Shown here: positions 28,910 to 37,462 of the stretch, piece by piece
Position numbering within the stretch: the stretch's first letter is position 1
Layout of the letters: every line of letters starts with the position of its first letter
Origin: Pseudonocardia xinjiangensis
GTDB lineage: Bacteria > Actinomycetota > Actinomycetes > Mycobacteriales > Pseudonocardiaceae
NCBI RefSeq assembly: GCF_012911925.1
Contig: NZ_JAAXKY010000007.1
Location: 1 to 64,000, forward strand
Length of the DNA stretch: 64,000 nt
Reading direction: 5' to 3'
Position numbers and translations under genes: made by a program
The notes under the pieces: model-generated
Databases searched by the model: none
Seen by the model: only the letters and a program-made list of their open reading frames with translations
What the model was told of the DNA's origin: nothing

Positions 28910-29809
28910 GTGGCAGCGCCGGGATCGCAATCTGAGTCCTTCCTCACCGCACGCAACCCCCCACTGAGCGTCAGCCCGCGCACCGTCGCTGGAGACGGGG
29001 CGCGGACCGACACCGACCTCGACGGCACCGATCTCGTCATCGGGATGGAGGGCGTCGCGGTCCGGCGGGGCACGTCGACGCTGTTGCACGACGTCGACTG
29101 GGCCGTGGAGCTCGACGAGCGCTGGGTGGTGCTCGGGCCCAACGGGGCGGGCAAGACCACCCTGCTGCGGCTGGCCGCTGCGGAGCTGCACCCGACTGCG
29201 GGCACGGTGGACGTGCTGGGCGAACGGCTGGGTCGGGTCAACGTGTTCGAGCTGCGCACCCGGATCGGCCTCAGCTCGGCCGCGCTCGGGATGCGGGTCC
29301 CGGGCGACGAGACGGTGCAGGACGTCGTGGTCAGCGCCGGGTACGGGGTGCTGGGCCGCTGGCGGGAGCAGTACGACACGACCGACACCGAGCGGGCGGC
29401 GCAGCTCCTGGACGCCCTGGGGGTCCGCGGCCTGGCCGAGCGGACCTTCGGGACGCTGTCGGAGGGCGAGCGCAAGCGCACCCTGATCGCCAGGGCCCTG
29501 ATGACCGACCCCGAGCTGCTGCTGCTCGACGAACCCGCCGCCGGGCTCGACCTGGGCGGCCGCGAGGACCTCGTCGGGCGGCTCGCGACCCTGGCCGCCG
29601 ACCCGGACGCCCCCGCGTCCGTGCTGGTCACCCACCACGTCGAGGAGATCCCCGTCGGCTACAGCCACGGCCTGCTGCTGCGTGAGGGCGGGGTCGTGGC
29701 CGCCGGCCTGCTCGACGACGTCCTGACCGACGAGAACCTGACCGCCACCTTCGGCCTCCCGCTGAAGGTGCAGCGCCGCCGTGGCCGCTACACGGCGTGG
29801 CTGCGGTAG
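28910..29809 (+). CDS. Orphan ABC transporter ATP-binding protein
   Basis: This gene encodes about 299 residues. An N-terminal extension is followed by a complete ABC ATPase: Walker A GPNGAGKTT, signature LSEGERKR, Walker B LLLLDEPAAGLDL and the H-loop VTHHVEEIP. The signature reads LSEGE instead of LSGGQ, as in YlmA/ModF-type orphan ATPases. No permease gene is adjacent. The start is probably GTG at 28910, with a GAGGAT box 7 nt upstream; ATG at 29045 is the alternative. It is divergent from glgX across only 20 bp. Confidence 0.83.
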   Translation: MAAPGSQSESFLTARNPPLSVSPRTVAGDGARTDTDLDGTDLVIGMEGVAVRRGTSTLLHDVDWAVELDERWVVLGPNGAGKTTLLRLAAAELHPTAGTVDVLGERLGRVNVFELRTRIGLSSAALGMRVPGDETVQDVVVSAGYGVLGRWREQYDTTDTERAAQLLDALGVRGLAERTFGTLSEGERKRTLIARALMTDPELLLLDEPAAGLDLGGREDLVGRLATLAADPDAPASVLVTHHVEEIPVGYSHGLLLREGGVVAAGLLDDVLTDENLTATFGLPLKVQRRRGRYTAWLR

Positions 29810-29823
29810 GAGCCTCCCCGGAA

Positions 29824-29878
29824 GTTCAGGAAAGCCACTTTCCTGCCCGGAGAGGGCGTGAAAGTGGCTTTCCTGAAC
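29824..29878. repeat. Interspersed palindromic element, copy 1
   Basis: GTTCAGGAAAGCCACTTTC and its exact complement (19-bp arms) flank an inner GCCC/GGGC stem. A second copy with nearly identical arms occurs at 54011-54067. Both lie a few bases after a plus-strand stop codon and before another plus-strand gene. The element probably acts as a terminator or a REP-like mobile hairpin. Confidence 0.85.
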
Positions 29879-29915
29879 CCACGGAGGCCGCAGCCGCTCA
29901 TCTAGGGTCGGGGCC

Positions 29916-30695
29916 GTGAGCGAATTCGTGACCCTCGAGGTCGAGTCCGGTGTCGGCACGATCCGGCTGGACCGGCCCCCGATGAACGCGTTCAGCCGGC
30001 AGGTGCAGGAGGAGCTGAAAGCCTCTGCCGAGGAGGCCACGCGGCGGGCGGACGTCCGGGCCGTGGTCGTGTACGGCGGGGAGAAGGTGTTCGCGGCGGG
30101 CGCCGACATCAAGGAGATGACGGCCATGTCGTACTCCGACGTGGCCCCGGTCGCGCGCAGGCTCTCCGCCTGTTTCGGGGCGATCTCGGAGATCCCGAAG
30201 CCGACGGTCGCGGCGATCACCGGCTACGCGCTCGGCGGCGGGATGGAGGTGGCACTCGGCTGTGACCGGCGCGTGTGCGGCGACAACGCGAAGCTCGGCC
30301 AGCCGGAGATCCTGCTGGGGATCATCCCCGGCGGCGGTGGCACCCAGCGGATGGCCCGGCTGATCGGGCCGTCGCGGGCGAAGGACCTGATCTTCACCGG
30401 CCGGATGGTCGGGGCGGAGGAGGCGCTGGCGATCGGCCTCGTCGACCAGGTCGTGCCGGCCGACGAGGTGTACGCCGCGGCCCGTAGCTGGGCCGAGCAG
30501 TTCGCCACCGGTCCGGCCGTGGCGCTGGCGGCGGCCAAGAAGGCGATCGACGGCGGCCTCGACGTCGACCTGCGCAGCGGCCTGGACCTGGAGGCGGAGC
30601 TCTTCGCGGCGCTCTTCGCCACCGAGGACCGGACGGCCGGCATGACGTCGTTCGTGGAGAAGGGCCCGGGCAAGGCGACGTTCAGCGGACGCTGA
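29916..30695 (+). CDS. Enoyl-CoA hydratase/isomerase family protein
   Basis: This 259-residue crotonase-fold protein would add water across 2-enoyl-CoA double bonds in fatty-acid oxidation. Visible features are the oxyanion-hole segments AAGADIKEM and ITGYALGGGMEVALGCDRR, with one catalytic Glu in GGGMEVA, and the second Glu region KLGQPEILLGIIPGGGGTQRM. Both catalytic glutamates are therefore present. The GTG start follows TAGGGT (29903-29908) by 7 nt. It is a monocistronic-looking gene between a palindromic element and a methyltransferase. The exact acyl-CoA substrate is unknown. Confidence 0.88.
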   Translation: MSEFVTLEVESGVGTIRLDRPPMNAFSRQVQEELKASAEEATRRADVRAVVVYGGEKVFAAGADIKEMTAMSYSDVAPVARRLSACFGAISEIPKPTVAAITGYALGGGMEVALGCDRRVCGDNAKLGQPEILLGIIPGGGGTQRMARLIGPSRAKDLIFTGRMVGAEEALAIGLVDQVVPADEVYAAARSWAEQFATGPAVALAAAKKAIDGGLDVDLRSGLDLEAELFAALFATEDRTAGMTSFVEKGPGKATFSGR

Positions 30696-30720
30696 AGCGC
30701 GCCCCATATGCTGCCTACCC

Positions 30721-31677
30721 ATGAGTACGGACCCGGCCCCGAACCCGCACGCCACCGCTGAACAGGTGGCGGCTGCCCAGCACGATCGGAAGCTGGCCAA
30801 CGTCCTCTATCACGACTGGGAGGCGGGCTCGTACGACGACAAGTGGTCGATCTCCTACGACGAGCGCTGCATCACCTACGCCGCCGACCGCTTCCGGCTC
30901 GTGGTCGGCGACGGTGGCTGGCCCTACGGGCACGCGCTGGAGCTGGGCTGCGGCACCGGCTTCTTCCTGCTCAACCTCATGCAGGCGGGCGTCGCGAAGC
31001 GGGGGTCGGTCACGGACCTCTCGCCGGGCATGGTGCGGGCCGCCCTGCGCAACGCCGGCGGCCTCGGGCTGGACGTCGACGGCCGGGTGGCCGACGCCGA
31101 GCGCATCCCGTACGAGGACGAGACGTTCGACCTGGTGGTCGGGCACGCCGTGCTGCACCACATCCCCGACGTCGAGCTCGCGCTGCGCGAGGTGCTGCGG
31201 GTGCTGAAGCCGGGCGGCCGGTTCGTGTTCGCCGGGGAGCCCACCACGGTCGGCGACGCCTACGCGCGCCGGCTCGGGGCGCTCACCTGGAAGGCGGCCA
31301 CGACGATCACGCGGCTGCCCGTCCTGCGGGGGTGGCGGCGCCCGCAGGCGGAGCTGGACGAGTCGTCCCGGGCCGCTGCGCTGGAGGCCGTGGTCGACAT
31401 CCACACGTTCGACCCGGCCGAGCTCGAGGGCATCGCCCGCCGGGCGGGGGCGGCGGACGCCCGCGTGGTCACCGAGGAGTTCACGGCGGCGATGCTGGGC
31501 TGGCCGGTACGGACGTTCGAGGCCGCGGTGCCGCCGGGCAAGCTCGGCATGGGCTGGGCGATGTTCGCCTACCGCTCCTGGCAGCGGCTGTCGTGGCTGG
31601 ACCAGCGCGTGCTCACCCGCGTCGTGCCGAGGGCGTGGTTCTACAACGCGCTCGTCACGGGTACGAGATCCCGGTAG
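30721..31677 (+). CDS. Class I SAM-dependent methyltransferase
   Basis: This 318-residue protein has an N-terminal ~65-residue helical lead, then a class I methyltransferase core: motif I ALELGCGTGFFLLNL, acidic VTDLSPGMV, DAERIPYEDETFDLVVGHAVLHH and VLKPGGRFVFAGEP. It ends in a basic C-terminal region (RSWQRLSWLDQRVLTRV) that may contact membranes. The substrate could be a lipid, quinone or small molecule and is not determined. A TATGCT box (30707-30712) lies 8 nt before the ATG. It may be cotranscribed with the downstream sensor kinase remnant, though that gene has its own promoter-like box. Confidence 0.86.
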   Translation: MSTDPAPNPHATAEQVAAAQHDRKLANVLYHDWEAGSYDDKWSISYDERCITYAADRFRLVVGDGGWPYGHALELGCGTGFFLLNLMQAGVAKRGSVTDLSPGMVRAALRNAGGLGLDVDGRVADAERIPYEDETFDLVVGHAVLHHIPDVELALREVLRVLKPGGRFVFAGEPTTVGDAYARRLGALTWKAATTITRLPVLRGWRRPQAELDESSRAAALEAVVDIHTFDPAELEGIARRAGAADARVVTEEFTAAMLGWPVRTFEAAVPPGKLGMGWAMFAYRSWQRLSWLDQRVLTRVVPRAWFYNALVTGTRSR

Positions 31678-31719
31678 CTCGCCGATCACCGGGCGCGCCG
31701 CGTCGGCCAGGATGGAGCA

Positions 31720-32872
31720 GTGACGACGCCGACAGCCGCCGACACGGAACAGCCGCTCGCACCGCTGTGGCGCGGCCTGCTGGTCTACCGGGTGCTGGCA
31801 CTGATGAGCACCTCGGCCGGAGTCCTGTACTCGCTGGACAGCTACGCCCGGCCCGGAGCCGCGGTGGCGGTGCTCGTGGTGATGGCGGTCTGGACGGTGC
31901 TCAGCAGCTTCGGTTACTTCGGTGCCCTGCCGGGGCTGCGGGACCGGTGCGGCCCGATCGCGGTGGCCGACATCGGGGTCACCGTCGCGGTGATGGCGAC
32001 CACCCCCTTCGTGCAGACCCCGGCCCAGTTCCTCGGGGACGCCCCGGTGATGGGGTCGATCTGGACGCCGGGGGCGGTGCTGGCCTGCGCGCTCGTCTAC
32101 GGGGTGCGCGGCGGGCTCGCGGGAGCCGCGACCGTTTCCCTCGCGCTGGTGGCGTTCCAGGCCCACTGGCGCGACGAGCTGCACGACATCCAGCTGCTCT
32201 TTCTCGTCGGCGTGACGATCGGTTTCGCGTCCACGGTGCTGCGGCGCGCCGCCGAGCGGCTGCGCCTCGCTGTGGCCGCCGAGGCCGCGCTCGCCGAACG
32301 GGAACGGTTGACGCGCGGTCCACGACGGTGTCCTGCAGGTGCTCGGGTACGTGCGCCGGCGGGGCGCCGAGCTGGGTGGCCCGGCGGGGGAGCTGGGTGA
32401 GCTGGCCGGGAAGCAGGAGTTCACGCTGCGCACGTTGCTGACCACCGGGGCCGCGCTCGTCGACGTCAACGGCAGGCGCGACCTCGCAGCGGCCCTGCGG
32501 GTGCTCGCCTCCGAGCACGTCAGCGTCTCCACGCCGGCGCACCGGGTCGAGCTGCCCGCGCACGTCGTCGACGAGCTGGTGGCGGTGGCGGCTGCCGCGC
32601 TCGCGAACGTCGCGGTGCACGTCGGCCCGCAGGCGCCCGCCTGGGTGTTGCTCGAGGACACCGGTGACGGCGTCCAGATCAGCGTGCGCGACGAGGGGCC
32701 CGGCATCCCCGAGGGCAGGCTGGACGCGGCGCAGGCCGAGGGGCGGCTGGGCGTGGCCCGCTCGATGCAGGGCCGGGTGCTCGACCTCGGGGGCACGATC
32801 TCCTGCGACACCGGGCCGGGCCGGGGCACGGACTGGACGATCAGGATCCCGCAGCGGAAGGTGCCGGCATGA
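31720..32872 (+). pseudogene. MacS-like sensor histidine kinase, frameshifted at H-box
   Basis: The N-terminal frame (31720-32316) encodes four or five transmembrane segments and a linker (AERERLTR). The C-terminal frame (continuing to 32872) encodes VHDGVLQVLGYVRRRG, the histidine H-box, and a HATPase domain with RDEGPGIPEGR and GPGRGTDWTIRI. The two frames meet at 32311-32320, where the sequence ACGCGCGGTCCAC is two bases short of what relatives would need. The frame therefore breaks immediately before the phosphoacceptor His. This is either a true pseudogene or a sequencing error in a CG repeat. The stop overlaps the response regulator ATG. Confidence 0.82.
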
Positions 32873-33534
32873 CGGAGGAGAGCGACGCGATCACGGTGAT
32901 GGTCGTGGACGACCATCCGATCTGGCGGGAGGGCGTGGCCCGGGACCTGACCGAACGCGGGCTGACGGTGGTCGCCACCGCCGCGGACGCGGACGCGGCG
33001 GTGCGGATCGCGTTCGCCACCAGGCCGCGTGTGGTGCTGATGGATCTCAACCTCGGCGCGTCGTCGGGAGTGCGGGCGATCGAGGGGATCCTCGGGAAGC
33101 TGCCCGAGACCCGGATCCTCGTGCTGTCGGCGAGCGGCGAGCACAGCGACGTGCTGGAGGCGGTGAAGGCCGGGGCCAACGGCTACCTGCTGAAGTCGGC
33201 GGGGGCCGACGAGCTGCTCGCGGCGGTCCGGCGTACGGCCGAGGGCTTCCCGGTGTTCACGCCCGGCCTGGCCGGGCTGGTACTGGGGGAGTACCGGCGG
33301 CTGGCGGGCGAGCCGGGTGGCACCGGCGGCGAGGCGCCGGTGCTCACGGAACGGGAGACCGAGGTGCTGCGGCTGGTGGCCAAGGGCCTCACGGCCCGCC
33401 AGATCGGCGAGCGCCTGGTGCTGTCGCACCGCACGGTGGAGAGCCACGTGCAGAACACGCTGCGGAAGCTGCAGCTGCACAACCGGGCGCAGCTCGTGCG
33501 TTACGCCATTGAGCGGGGTCTGGCCGACGGTTGA
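32869..33534 (+). CDS. MacR-like LuxR-family response regulator
   Basis: This 221-residue protein has a receiver domain with the acidic pair Asp14-Asp15, phosphoacceptor Asp59 (VVLMDLNLG) and Lys in GYLLKSAGADE. It is followed by a LuxR (NarL/FixJ) helix-turn-helix (LTEREVLRLVAKGLT-like region, SHRTVESHVQNTL). Its ATG overlaps the kinase stop by ATGA, the usual coupling of a two-component operon. With the kinase frameshifted, it may be unphosphorylated or use another kinase. In streptomycetes MacRS controls membrane-associated genes. The role here is inferred. Confidence 0.88.
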   Translation: MTEESDAITVMVVDDHPIWREGVARDLTERGLTVVATAADADAAVRIAFATRPRVVLMDLNLGASSGVRAIEGILGKLPETRILVLSASGEHSDVLEAVKAGANGYLLKSAGADELLAAVRRTAEGFPVFTPGLAGLVLGEYRRLAGEPGGTGGEAPVLTERETEVLRLVAKGLTARQIGERLVLSHRTVESHVQNTLRKLQLHNRAQLVRYAIERGLADG

Positions 33535-33620
33535 TCACTCGACGTGATCTTCATGCGGCGAACGGGTGGTCCTGCGCGAACGGTTTCCACCCGGCGTAAC
33601 TCCTTGGGAGGATCCGCCTC

Positions 33621-34295
33621 ATGATCGTGGGCGCCGCGGACGGGCGGGCGGGCAGCGAGGAGGAAGCCGGTCGTCCGGCCACCGCCGTGCTCGTCGGTGA
33701 GTTCACGGGCGGCGCGTACCCGGCCTCGGTGCTCGCCCGCTGCGGTGTCGAGCTGCTCGGCACGGTCGGGCCCCGCGACGCCGTGCAACTGGTGTTCGGG
33801 CTACGCCCGCAGGTGGTCGTCGTGGATCTCGCCGAGGGTCGGGCCGCACTTGCGGTGATCGGGTCCGTCACCGCGGCGGTCCCGCAGGCCGCTGTCCTCA
33901 CGCTGACCGCCACCCCCGACCACGCCGCCGTGCTCGCCGCCGTGCAGGCCGGTTCCACCAGCCATCTCGTCGCGCCCGCCTCCGCGGAGGAGCTGGCCGA
34001 CGCCGTACGCCGCACCGCGGCCGGGCACGCCGTCTTCAGCCCCGGGCTCGCCGACGTGGTGCTGGACGAGGTCGGCAGGCCCGTGGACCCGCAGGAGGGG
34101 GCCCGGCGGCTCACCGAGCGGGAGGCCGACGTGCTGCGCCTGGTGGTCGACGGGCTCACCGCCCGCCAGATCGCCACCCGGCTGGTCCTCTCCCCGCGCA
34201 CGGTGGAGAACCACGTGCAGAACGTGCTGCGCAAGCTGCGGCTGCGCAGCCGCGCCGCACTGGTGCGCTACGCCATCGAGAACGGGCTCGCCTAG
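33621..34295 (+). CDS. LuxR-family regulator with degenerate receiver
   Basis: This 224-residue paralogue of the preceding regulator has the same LuxR domain (LTEREADVLRLVVDGLTARQIA, listed as the region about 158-180; SPRTVENHVQNVL). Its receiver is degenerate. The acidic pair is replaced by Glu27-Phe28 (VLVGEFTGG) and the conserved Lys region reads SHLVAPASAEE, while an Asp69 remains (VVVVDLAEG). Phosphorylation by the standard mechanism is therefore unlikely. A GGGAGGA ribosome binding site precedes the ATG. It probably arose by local duplication and may act constitutively or bind another ligand. Confidence 0.83.
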   Translation: MIVGAADGRAGSEEEAGRPATAVLVGEFTGGAYPASVLARCGVELLGTVGPRDAVQLVFGLRPQVVVVDLAEGRAALAVIGSVTAAVPQAAVLTLTATPDHAAVLAAVQAGSTSHLVAPASAEELADAVRRTAAGHAVFSPGLADVVLDEVGRPVDPQEGARRLTEREADVLRLVVDGLTARQIATRLVLSPRTVENHVQNVLRKLRLRSRAALVRYAIENGLA

Positions 34296-34304
34296 GAGCG
34301 CACG

Positions 34305-35234
34305 TCAGCCCAGGCGCGGCAGGCGGGCCAGTATCTCGGCCAGCACGGCCTGCGGGTCGGCGTCGAGGGCGACGTGCACCGGCGCCCCGGGCGCGTCCGG
34401 CACGGCGACGGTGGCTCCCCGGGCCGGTCCGAGGTCGCAGGCCACGTGGATCGGGAGAGGGGTGGTCACGAGCGTGCCGGGCACCATCGCCTCCAGCACG
34501 GCGAGTGCGTCGTGGAGCGCGACGGCGTCCACGCCGTACCGGGTGCGGTAGGCCGCGTGGTAGTGGCCGACCACTTGCGCGAGCTCCGCGCACCGGGGAC
34601 CGCCGCCCGCGAGCGCGGCGAGCCAGTCGGCGCTGGCGGTACACCGGTGCGTGAGGTCGAGCGGCACCATCGTCACGGGCACGTCGGTCTGGGTGAACAC
34701 CCGGTGCGCGGCCTCCGGGTCGGAGTGCACGTTGAACTCGGCGACGCCTCCGGTGTTGCCCGCGCCCAGCGAGCCACCCATCGCGACGATCCGTCCGATC
34801 CGCGGTGCCAGCTCCGGATGCACCGCGAGCAGCAGCGCGATGTTGGTCAGCGGCCCGATCGGCACGATCGTCACCGGTTCGGTCGCCGCGGCCAGCACCG
34901 ACGCCATCAGCCCGACGGCGCCCCGCGGGTCGGGTTCTGCGGCCGGCGCGGGCAGCGCGTCGGCGCGGCCGCCGAGCCCGTCGCCGCCGTGCCACGCCTC
35001 GGCGCGCTGGCGCTGCGGGTGCACGAGCGGGCGGTCGGCGCCGACACCGAGCGGCACGCCGGACCGGTCGCAGAGAGCGAGGATCCGCCCGGCGTTCTCC
35101 GTGGTCCTCCGCAGCGGCACGTTGCCGAACACGGTGGTCACGGCCAGCACATCGACCTCGGGCGAGGCGAGCGCCAGCATGACGGCCACGGCGTCGTCCA
35201 CGCCCGGGTCGGTGTCGATGATCAGCGCAGTCAC
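34305..35234 (-). CDS. Inosine/uridine-preferring nucleoside hydrolase
   Basis: This 309-residue enzyme hydrolyses ribonucleosides to base and ribose. The calcium-binding DTDPGVDDA motif (Asp7, Asp9, Asp13 and Asp14) opens the protein. GGVAEFNVHSDPEAA and the C-terminal catalytic region AVALHDALAV, with its His-Asp, follow. Its GTG start overlaps the ribokinase stop by GTGA (35231-35234), so the two are translationally coupled. Released ribose would be phosphorylated by that kinase, making a two-step nucleoside salvage unit. The longer frame upstream is inside the kinase gene. Confidence 0.9.
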   Translation of the reverse strand: MTALIIDTDPGVDDAVAVMLALASPEVDVLAVTTVFGNVPLRRTTENAGRILALCDRSGVPLGVGADRPLVHPQRQRAEAWHGGDGLGGRADALPAPAAEPDPRGAVGLMASVLAAATEPVTIVPIGPLTNIALLLAVHPELAPRIGRIVAMGGSLGAGNTGGVAEFNVHSDPEAAHRVFTQTDVPVTMVPLDLTHRCTASADWLAALAGGGPRCAELAQVVGHYHAAYRTRYGVDAVALHDALAVLEAMVPGTLVTTPLPIHVACDLGPARGATVAVPDAPGAPVHVALDADPQAVLAEILARLPRLG

Positions 35235-36067
35235 AGGACGGCCGCCAGCTCGGCCGCGGTGGGCAGGGACGGCTGGGCCCCGGGCCGCGTCACGGTCAGC
35301 GCCCCGGCCGCGCACGCCCGGCGCAGCGCGTCGGCGTCGGACGCGCCGTCGAGCAGGGCAACCACGAGCGCGGCGGTGAAGGTGTCGCCTGCCGCGGTGC
35401 CGTCGACGACCGTGACCGGCGGTGGCGCGGCCCGAGCCACCTCCCGGCCGCCCCGGCGCAGCACGGCGCCGTCGGTCCCGGCGGTGACGGCCACGGCTCC
35501 CGCGGCGTCGAGCCCGTCGATCGCGGCGTACTCCGAGGTGTTGACGACCACCAGGTCGACCTGGCGGAGCAGCGCGGGCGGGAGCGCCCGCGCCGGAGCG
35601 GCGTTGAGCACCACGAGCCCACCGGCGTGCTCCACCGCGGCCGCCACCGCGGAGTCCGGGATCTCCAGCACGGTGAGGACGGCGTCGGCGCCGCGGACGT
35701 CGTCCGGCGTGACCTGCAGGGCGGCGTTGGCGCCCGCGGCGACGACGATCGTGGTCTCACCGGAGTCGTCCACCGTGATCAGCGCGTGCCCGGTGGGGTG
35801 CGCGGGCTCCCGACGCAGCCGGTCGAGCCGCACGCCGTCGCGGTGCAGCAGGGCGAGGGCCTCGTCGGCGGCGGGGTCGTCGCCGACCGCGGCCACCAGG
35901 GTCACCTCAGCACCGAGCCGCCGCGCCGCGAGCGCCTGGTTGGCACCCTTGCCGCCGGGCACCCGCTGCAGGTCGCCCGCGGCGAGCGTCTCGCCGGGAG
36001 CGGGCAGCCGGGGGACCCGGGCCACGAGGTCGAGGTTGACGCTGCCGACGACCGCGATCCGGGACAC
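35231..36067 (-). CDS. rbsK: Ribokinase (PfkB family)
   Basis: This 278-residue sugar kinase begins RIAVVGSVNLDLVARVP. It has the PfkB signature 1 region VPGGKGANQALAARRLGA and signature 2 region VDGTAAGDTFTAALV with the catalytic Asp, typical of ribokinase. It phosphorylates ribose or deoxyribose at O5. It starts with GTG and is immediately followed, with a 4-bp overlap, by a nucleoside hydrolase, supporting ribose as substrate. A PfkB kinase for nucleosides or another pentose is the alternative. Confidence 0.87.
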   Translation of the reverse strand: MSRIAVVGSVNLDLVARVPRLPAPGETLAAGDLQRVPGGKGANQALAARRLGAEVTLVAAVGDDPAADEALALLHRDGVRLDRLRREPAHPTGHALITVDDSGETTIVVAAGANAALQVTPDDVRGADAVLTVLEIPDSAVAAAVEHAGGLVVLNAAPARALPPALLRQVDLVVVNTSEYAAIDGLDAAGAVAVTAGTDGAVLRRGGREVARAAPPPVTVVDGTAAGDTFTAALVVALLDGASDADALRRACAAGALTVTRPGAQPSLPTAAELAAVL

Positions 36068-36110
36068 CTCGCGGACGATGTCCGATCACGCGCGGCGGCG
36101 CAAGAGCACC

Positions 36111-36362
36111 TCATTCCGACCGGGTCGGCTCGCTCTCGTCATCGTCGTCGAGGTCGTGGTCGGCGCGTTCGGCGGTGCTTCCCTCGCCCCCGCTCGACCG
36201 GTCCGGCTCGGCCGGGTCGGATCCGGGGTCGGCGGCGTCGTACGCGCGCTCGTCCTTCGGGCTGGCTCCGGTCGGGTTGTCGACCCGTCGGGAGACGACC
36301 CGGTCCTCCTCGGTGCCGGCGGGCGCCTCGGCGCCGACTGTGTGGGAGCTGTCACTGGTCAC
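36111..36362 (-). CDS. Small acidic, probably disordered protein
   Basis: A possible 83-residue frame begins at GTG 36362 (VTSDSSHTVGAEAPAG) and ends in a strongly acidic run (HDLDDDDESEPTRSE). Its composition differs from noncoding frames here and resembles disordered actinobacterial hypothetical proteins. It lies between the ribokinase gene and the divergent acyltransferase and is on the ribokinase strand. No ribosome binding site is obvious. Function is unknown and the coding status is uncertain. Confidence 0.5.
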   Translation of the reverse strand: MTSDSSHTVGAEAPAGTEEDRVVSRRVDNPTGASPKDERAYDAADPGSDPAEPDRSSGGEGSTAERADHDLDDDDESEPTRSE

Positions 36363-36419
36363 CTGCGCGACTACCCGGGCGGCGGCGCAGGCGAAACGCG
36401 GCAGCCCTATCGTCGGGTC

Positions 36420-37196
36420 ATGACCAGCATGTGGGGCGCTCCCCTGCGTGACCGCTGGGGGCGCGCCCCGCGTCGCGACCCCCGGCAGGCCCGGTTCCTG
36501 ACGATCGCCTCGCTGCGCTGGGTGATCCGCAACCGCGCCTACACGCCCTGGTACCTGGTCCGGTACTGGCGCCTGCTGCGTTTCCGGCTGGCGAACCCGC
36601 ACGTGATCCTGCGGGGCATGGTGTTCCTCGGCAGGCGCGTCGAGCTGCACGCCCGCCCCGGGTACGGACGCCTGGAGATCGGCCGGTGGGTGCACATCGG
36701 CGACGGCAACTCGCTGCGCTGCCACGAAGGGTCATTGCGCATCGGGGACAAGGTCGTGTTCGGCAAGGACAACACGATCAACTGCTACCTCGACGTGGAG
36801 GTCGGGGCGGCCACGATCGTGGCGGACTGGGTGTACGTCACCGACTTCGACCACCGCACGGAGGACGTGCACGTCCCCATCAAGGACCAAGGCATCGTCA
36901 AGACCCCGGTCCGGATCGGGCCCGACTGCTGGATCGGGGTGAAGGTGTCGATACTGCGCGGCACCCGGGTCGGGCGTGGCTCGGTGCTGGGGGCGCACGC
37001 GGTGGTGCGGGGCGACATCCCGGAGTACTCCGTCGCCGTCGGTGCCCCGGCCAGGGTGGTGCGCAACCGCGTGGCCGACTACGAGGCGGCGGCCGAGCGC
37101 AGAGCGGCACTCACCGACATCGCGCGTAAGACGGAAGCGGCCGTCCGGGAGCGTGTGGAGCAAACTTCAGGTAGTGCGTCCACCAAGAAGAGTTAA
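36420..37196 (+). CDS. Hexapeptide-repeat acyltransferase (Rv3034c-like)
   Basis: This 258-residue protein has an N-terminal basic helical region (YTPWYLVRYWRLLRFRLANPH) and a left-handed beta-helix of hexapeptide repeats (IGRWVHIGDGNSL, RIGDKVVFGKDNTI, RIGPDCWIGVKVSILRGTRVG, GSVLGAHAVVRGDIP), as in WbbJ/maltose-acetyltransferase-like enzymes. Position next to the Rv3032-like GT4 gene, and convergent to it, resembles mycobacterial Rv3034c in the methylglucose lipopolysaccharide locus. It could therefore acylate that polysaccharide. A TATCGT box (36408-36413) lies 6 nt before the ATG. The long upstream frame is antisense to rbsK and rejected. Confidence 0.85.
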   Translation: MTSMWGAPLRDRWGRAPRRDPRQARFLTIASLRWVIRNRAYTPWYLVRYWRLLRFRLANPHVILRGMVFLGRRVELHARPGYGRLEIGRWVHIGDGNSLRCHEGSLRIGDKVVFGKDNTINCYLDVEVGAATIVADWVYVTDFDHRTEDVHVPIKDQGIVKTPVRIGPDCWIGVKVSILRGTRVGRGSVLGAHAVVRGDIPEYSVAVGAPARVVRNRVADYEAAAERRAALTDIARKTEAAVRERVEQTSGSASTKKS

Positions 37197-37303
37197 CACA
37201 ATCTGAATCGATGTGACCTGCCGCAACCTCGGTAACAATGGCGGCCCTTCCCGCGTTGGACAGGGCGTCGGATACAAACCGCCAGCCAGGAAGTGGTGCC
37301 CCC

Positions 37304-37462
37304 ATGAAGGACGACACCGTTCGCCGCCTCAACGCACTCGACGACGAGTACACGGCAGCCGTCAACGCTGCCGTCGCCGAGAACCGCGATGACCTCATCC
37401 ACCAGCTCGTCGAGGAGTACCCCGACGCCGCGCTGGAGATCATGAGCAACGAGGCGGCCTGA
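37304..37462 (+). CDS. Conserved-looking 52-residue small protein
   Basis: A short gene beginning MKDDTVRRLNALDDEYTAAV, with an amphipathic helical, acidic composition and no Arg/Pro-rich bias. A GGAAGTGG purine-rich segment precedes the ATG at 37304. Its 3' end overlaps the convergent GT4 stop by 23 bp. It sits between the acyltransferase and glycosyltransferase of the methylglucan-like locus. No function is known. Confidence 0.7.
   Translation: MKDDTVRRLNALDDEYTAAVNAAVAENRDDLIHQLVEEYPDAALEIMSNEAA

Noticed and set aside
30715-33480. Minus-strand frame of over 900 codons antisense to the methyltransferase, kinase and regulator genes
   Set aside because: It is a frame without stops caused by high GC. 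The plus-strand proteins contain complete family motifs.
34374-36419. Upstream two-thirds of a 940-codon plus-strand frame ending in the acyltransferase
   Set aside because: This part is antisense to the nucleoside hydrolase and ribokinase genes and is Ser/Arg/Ala low complexity. The real start is the ATG at 36420.
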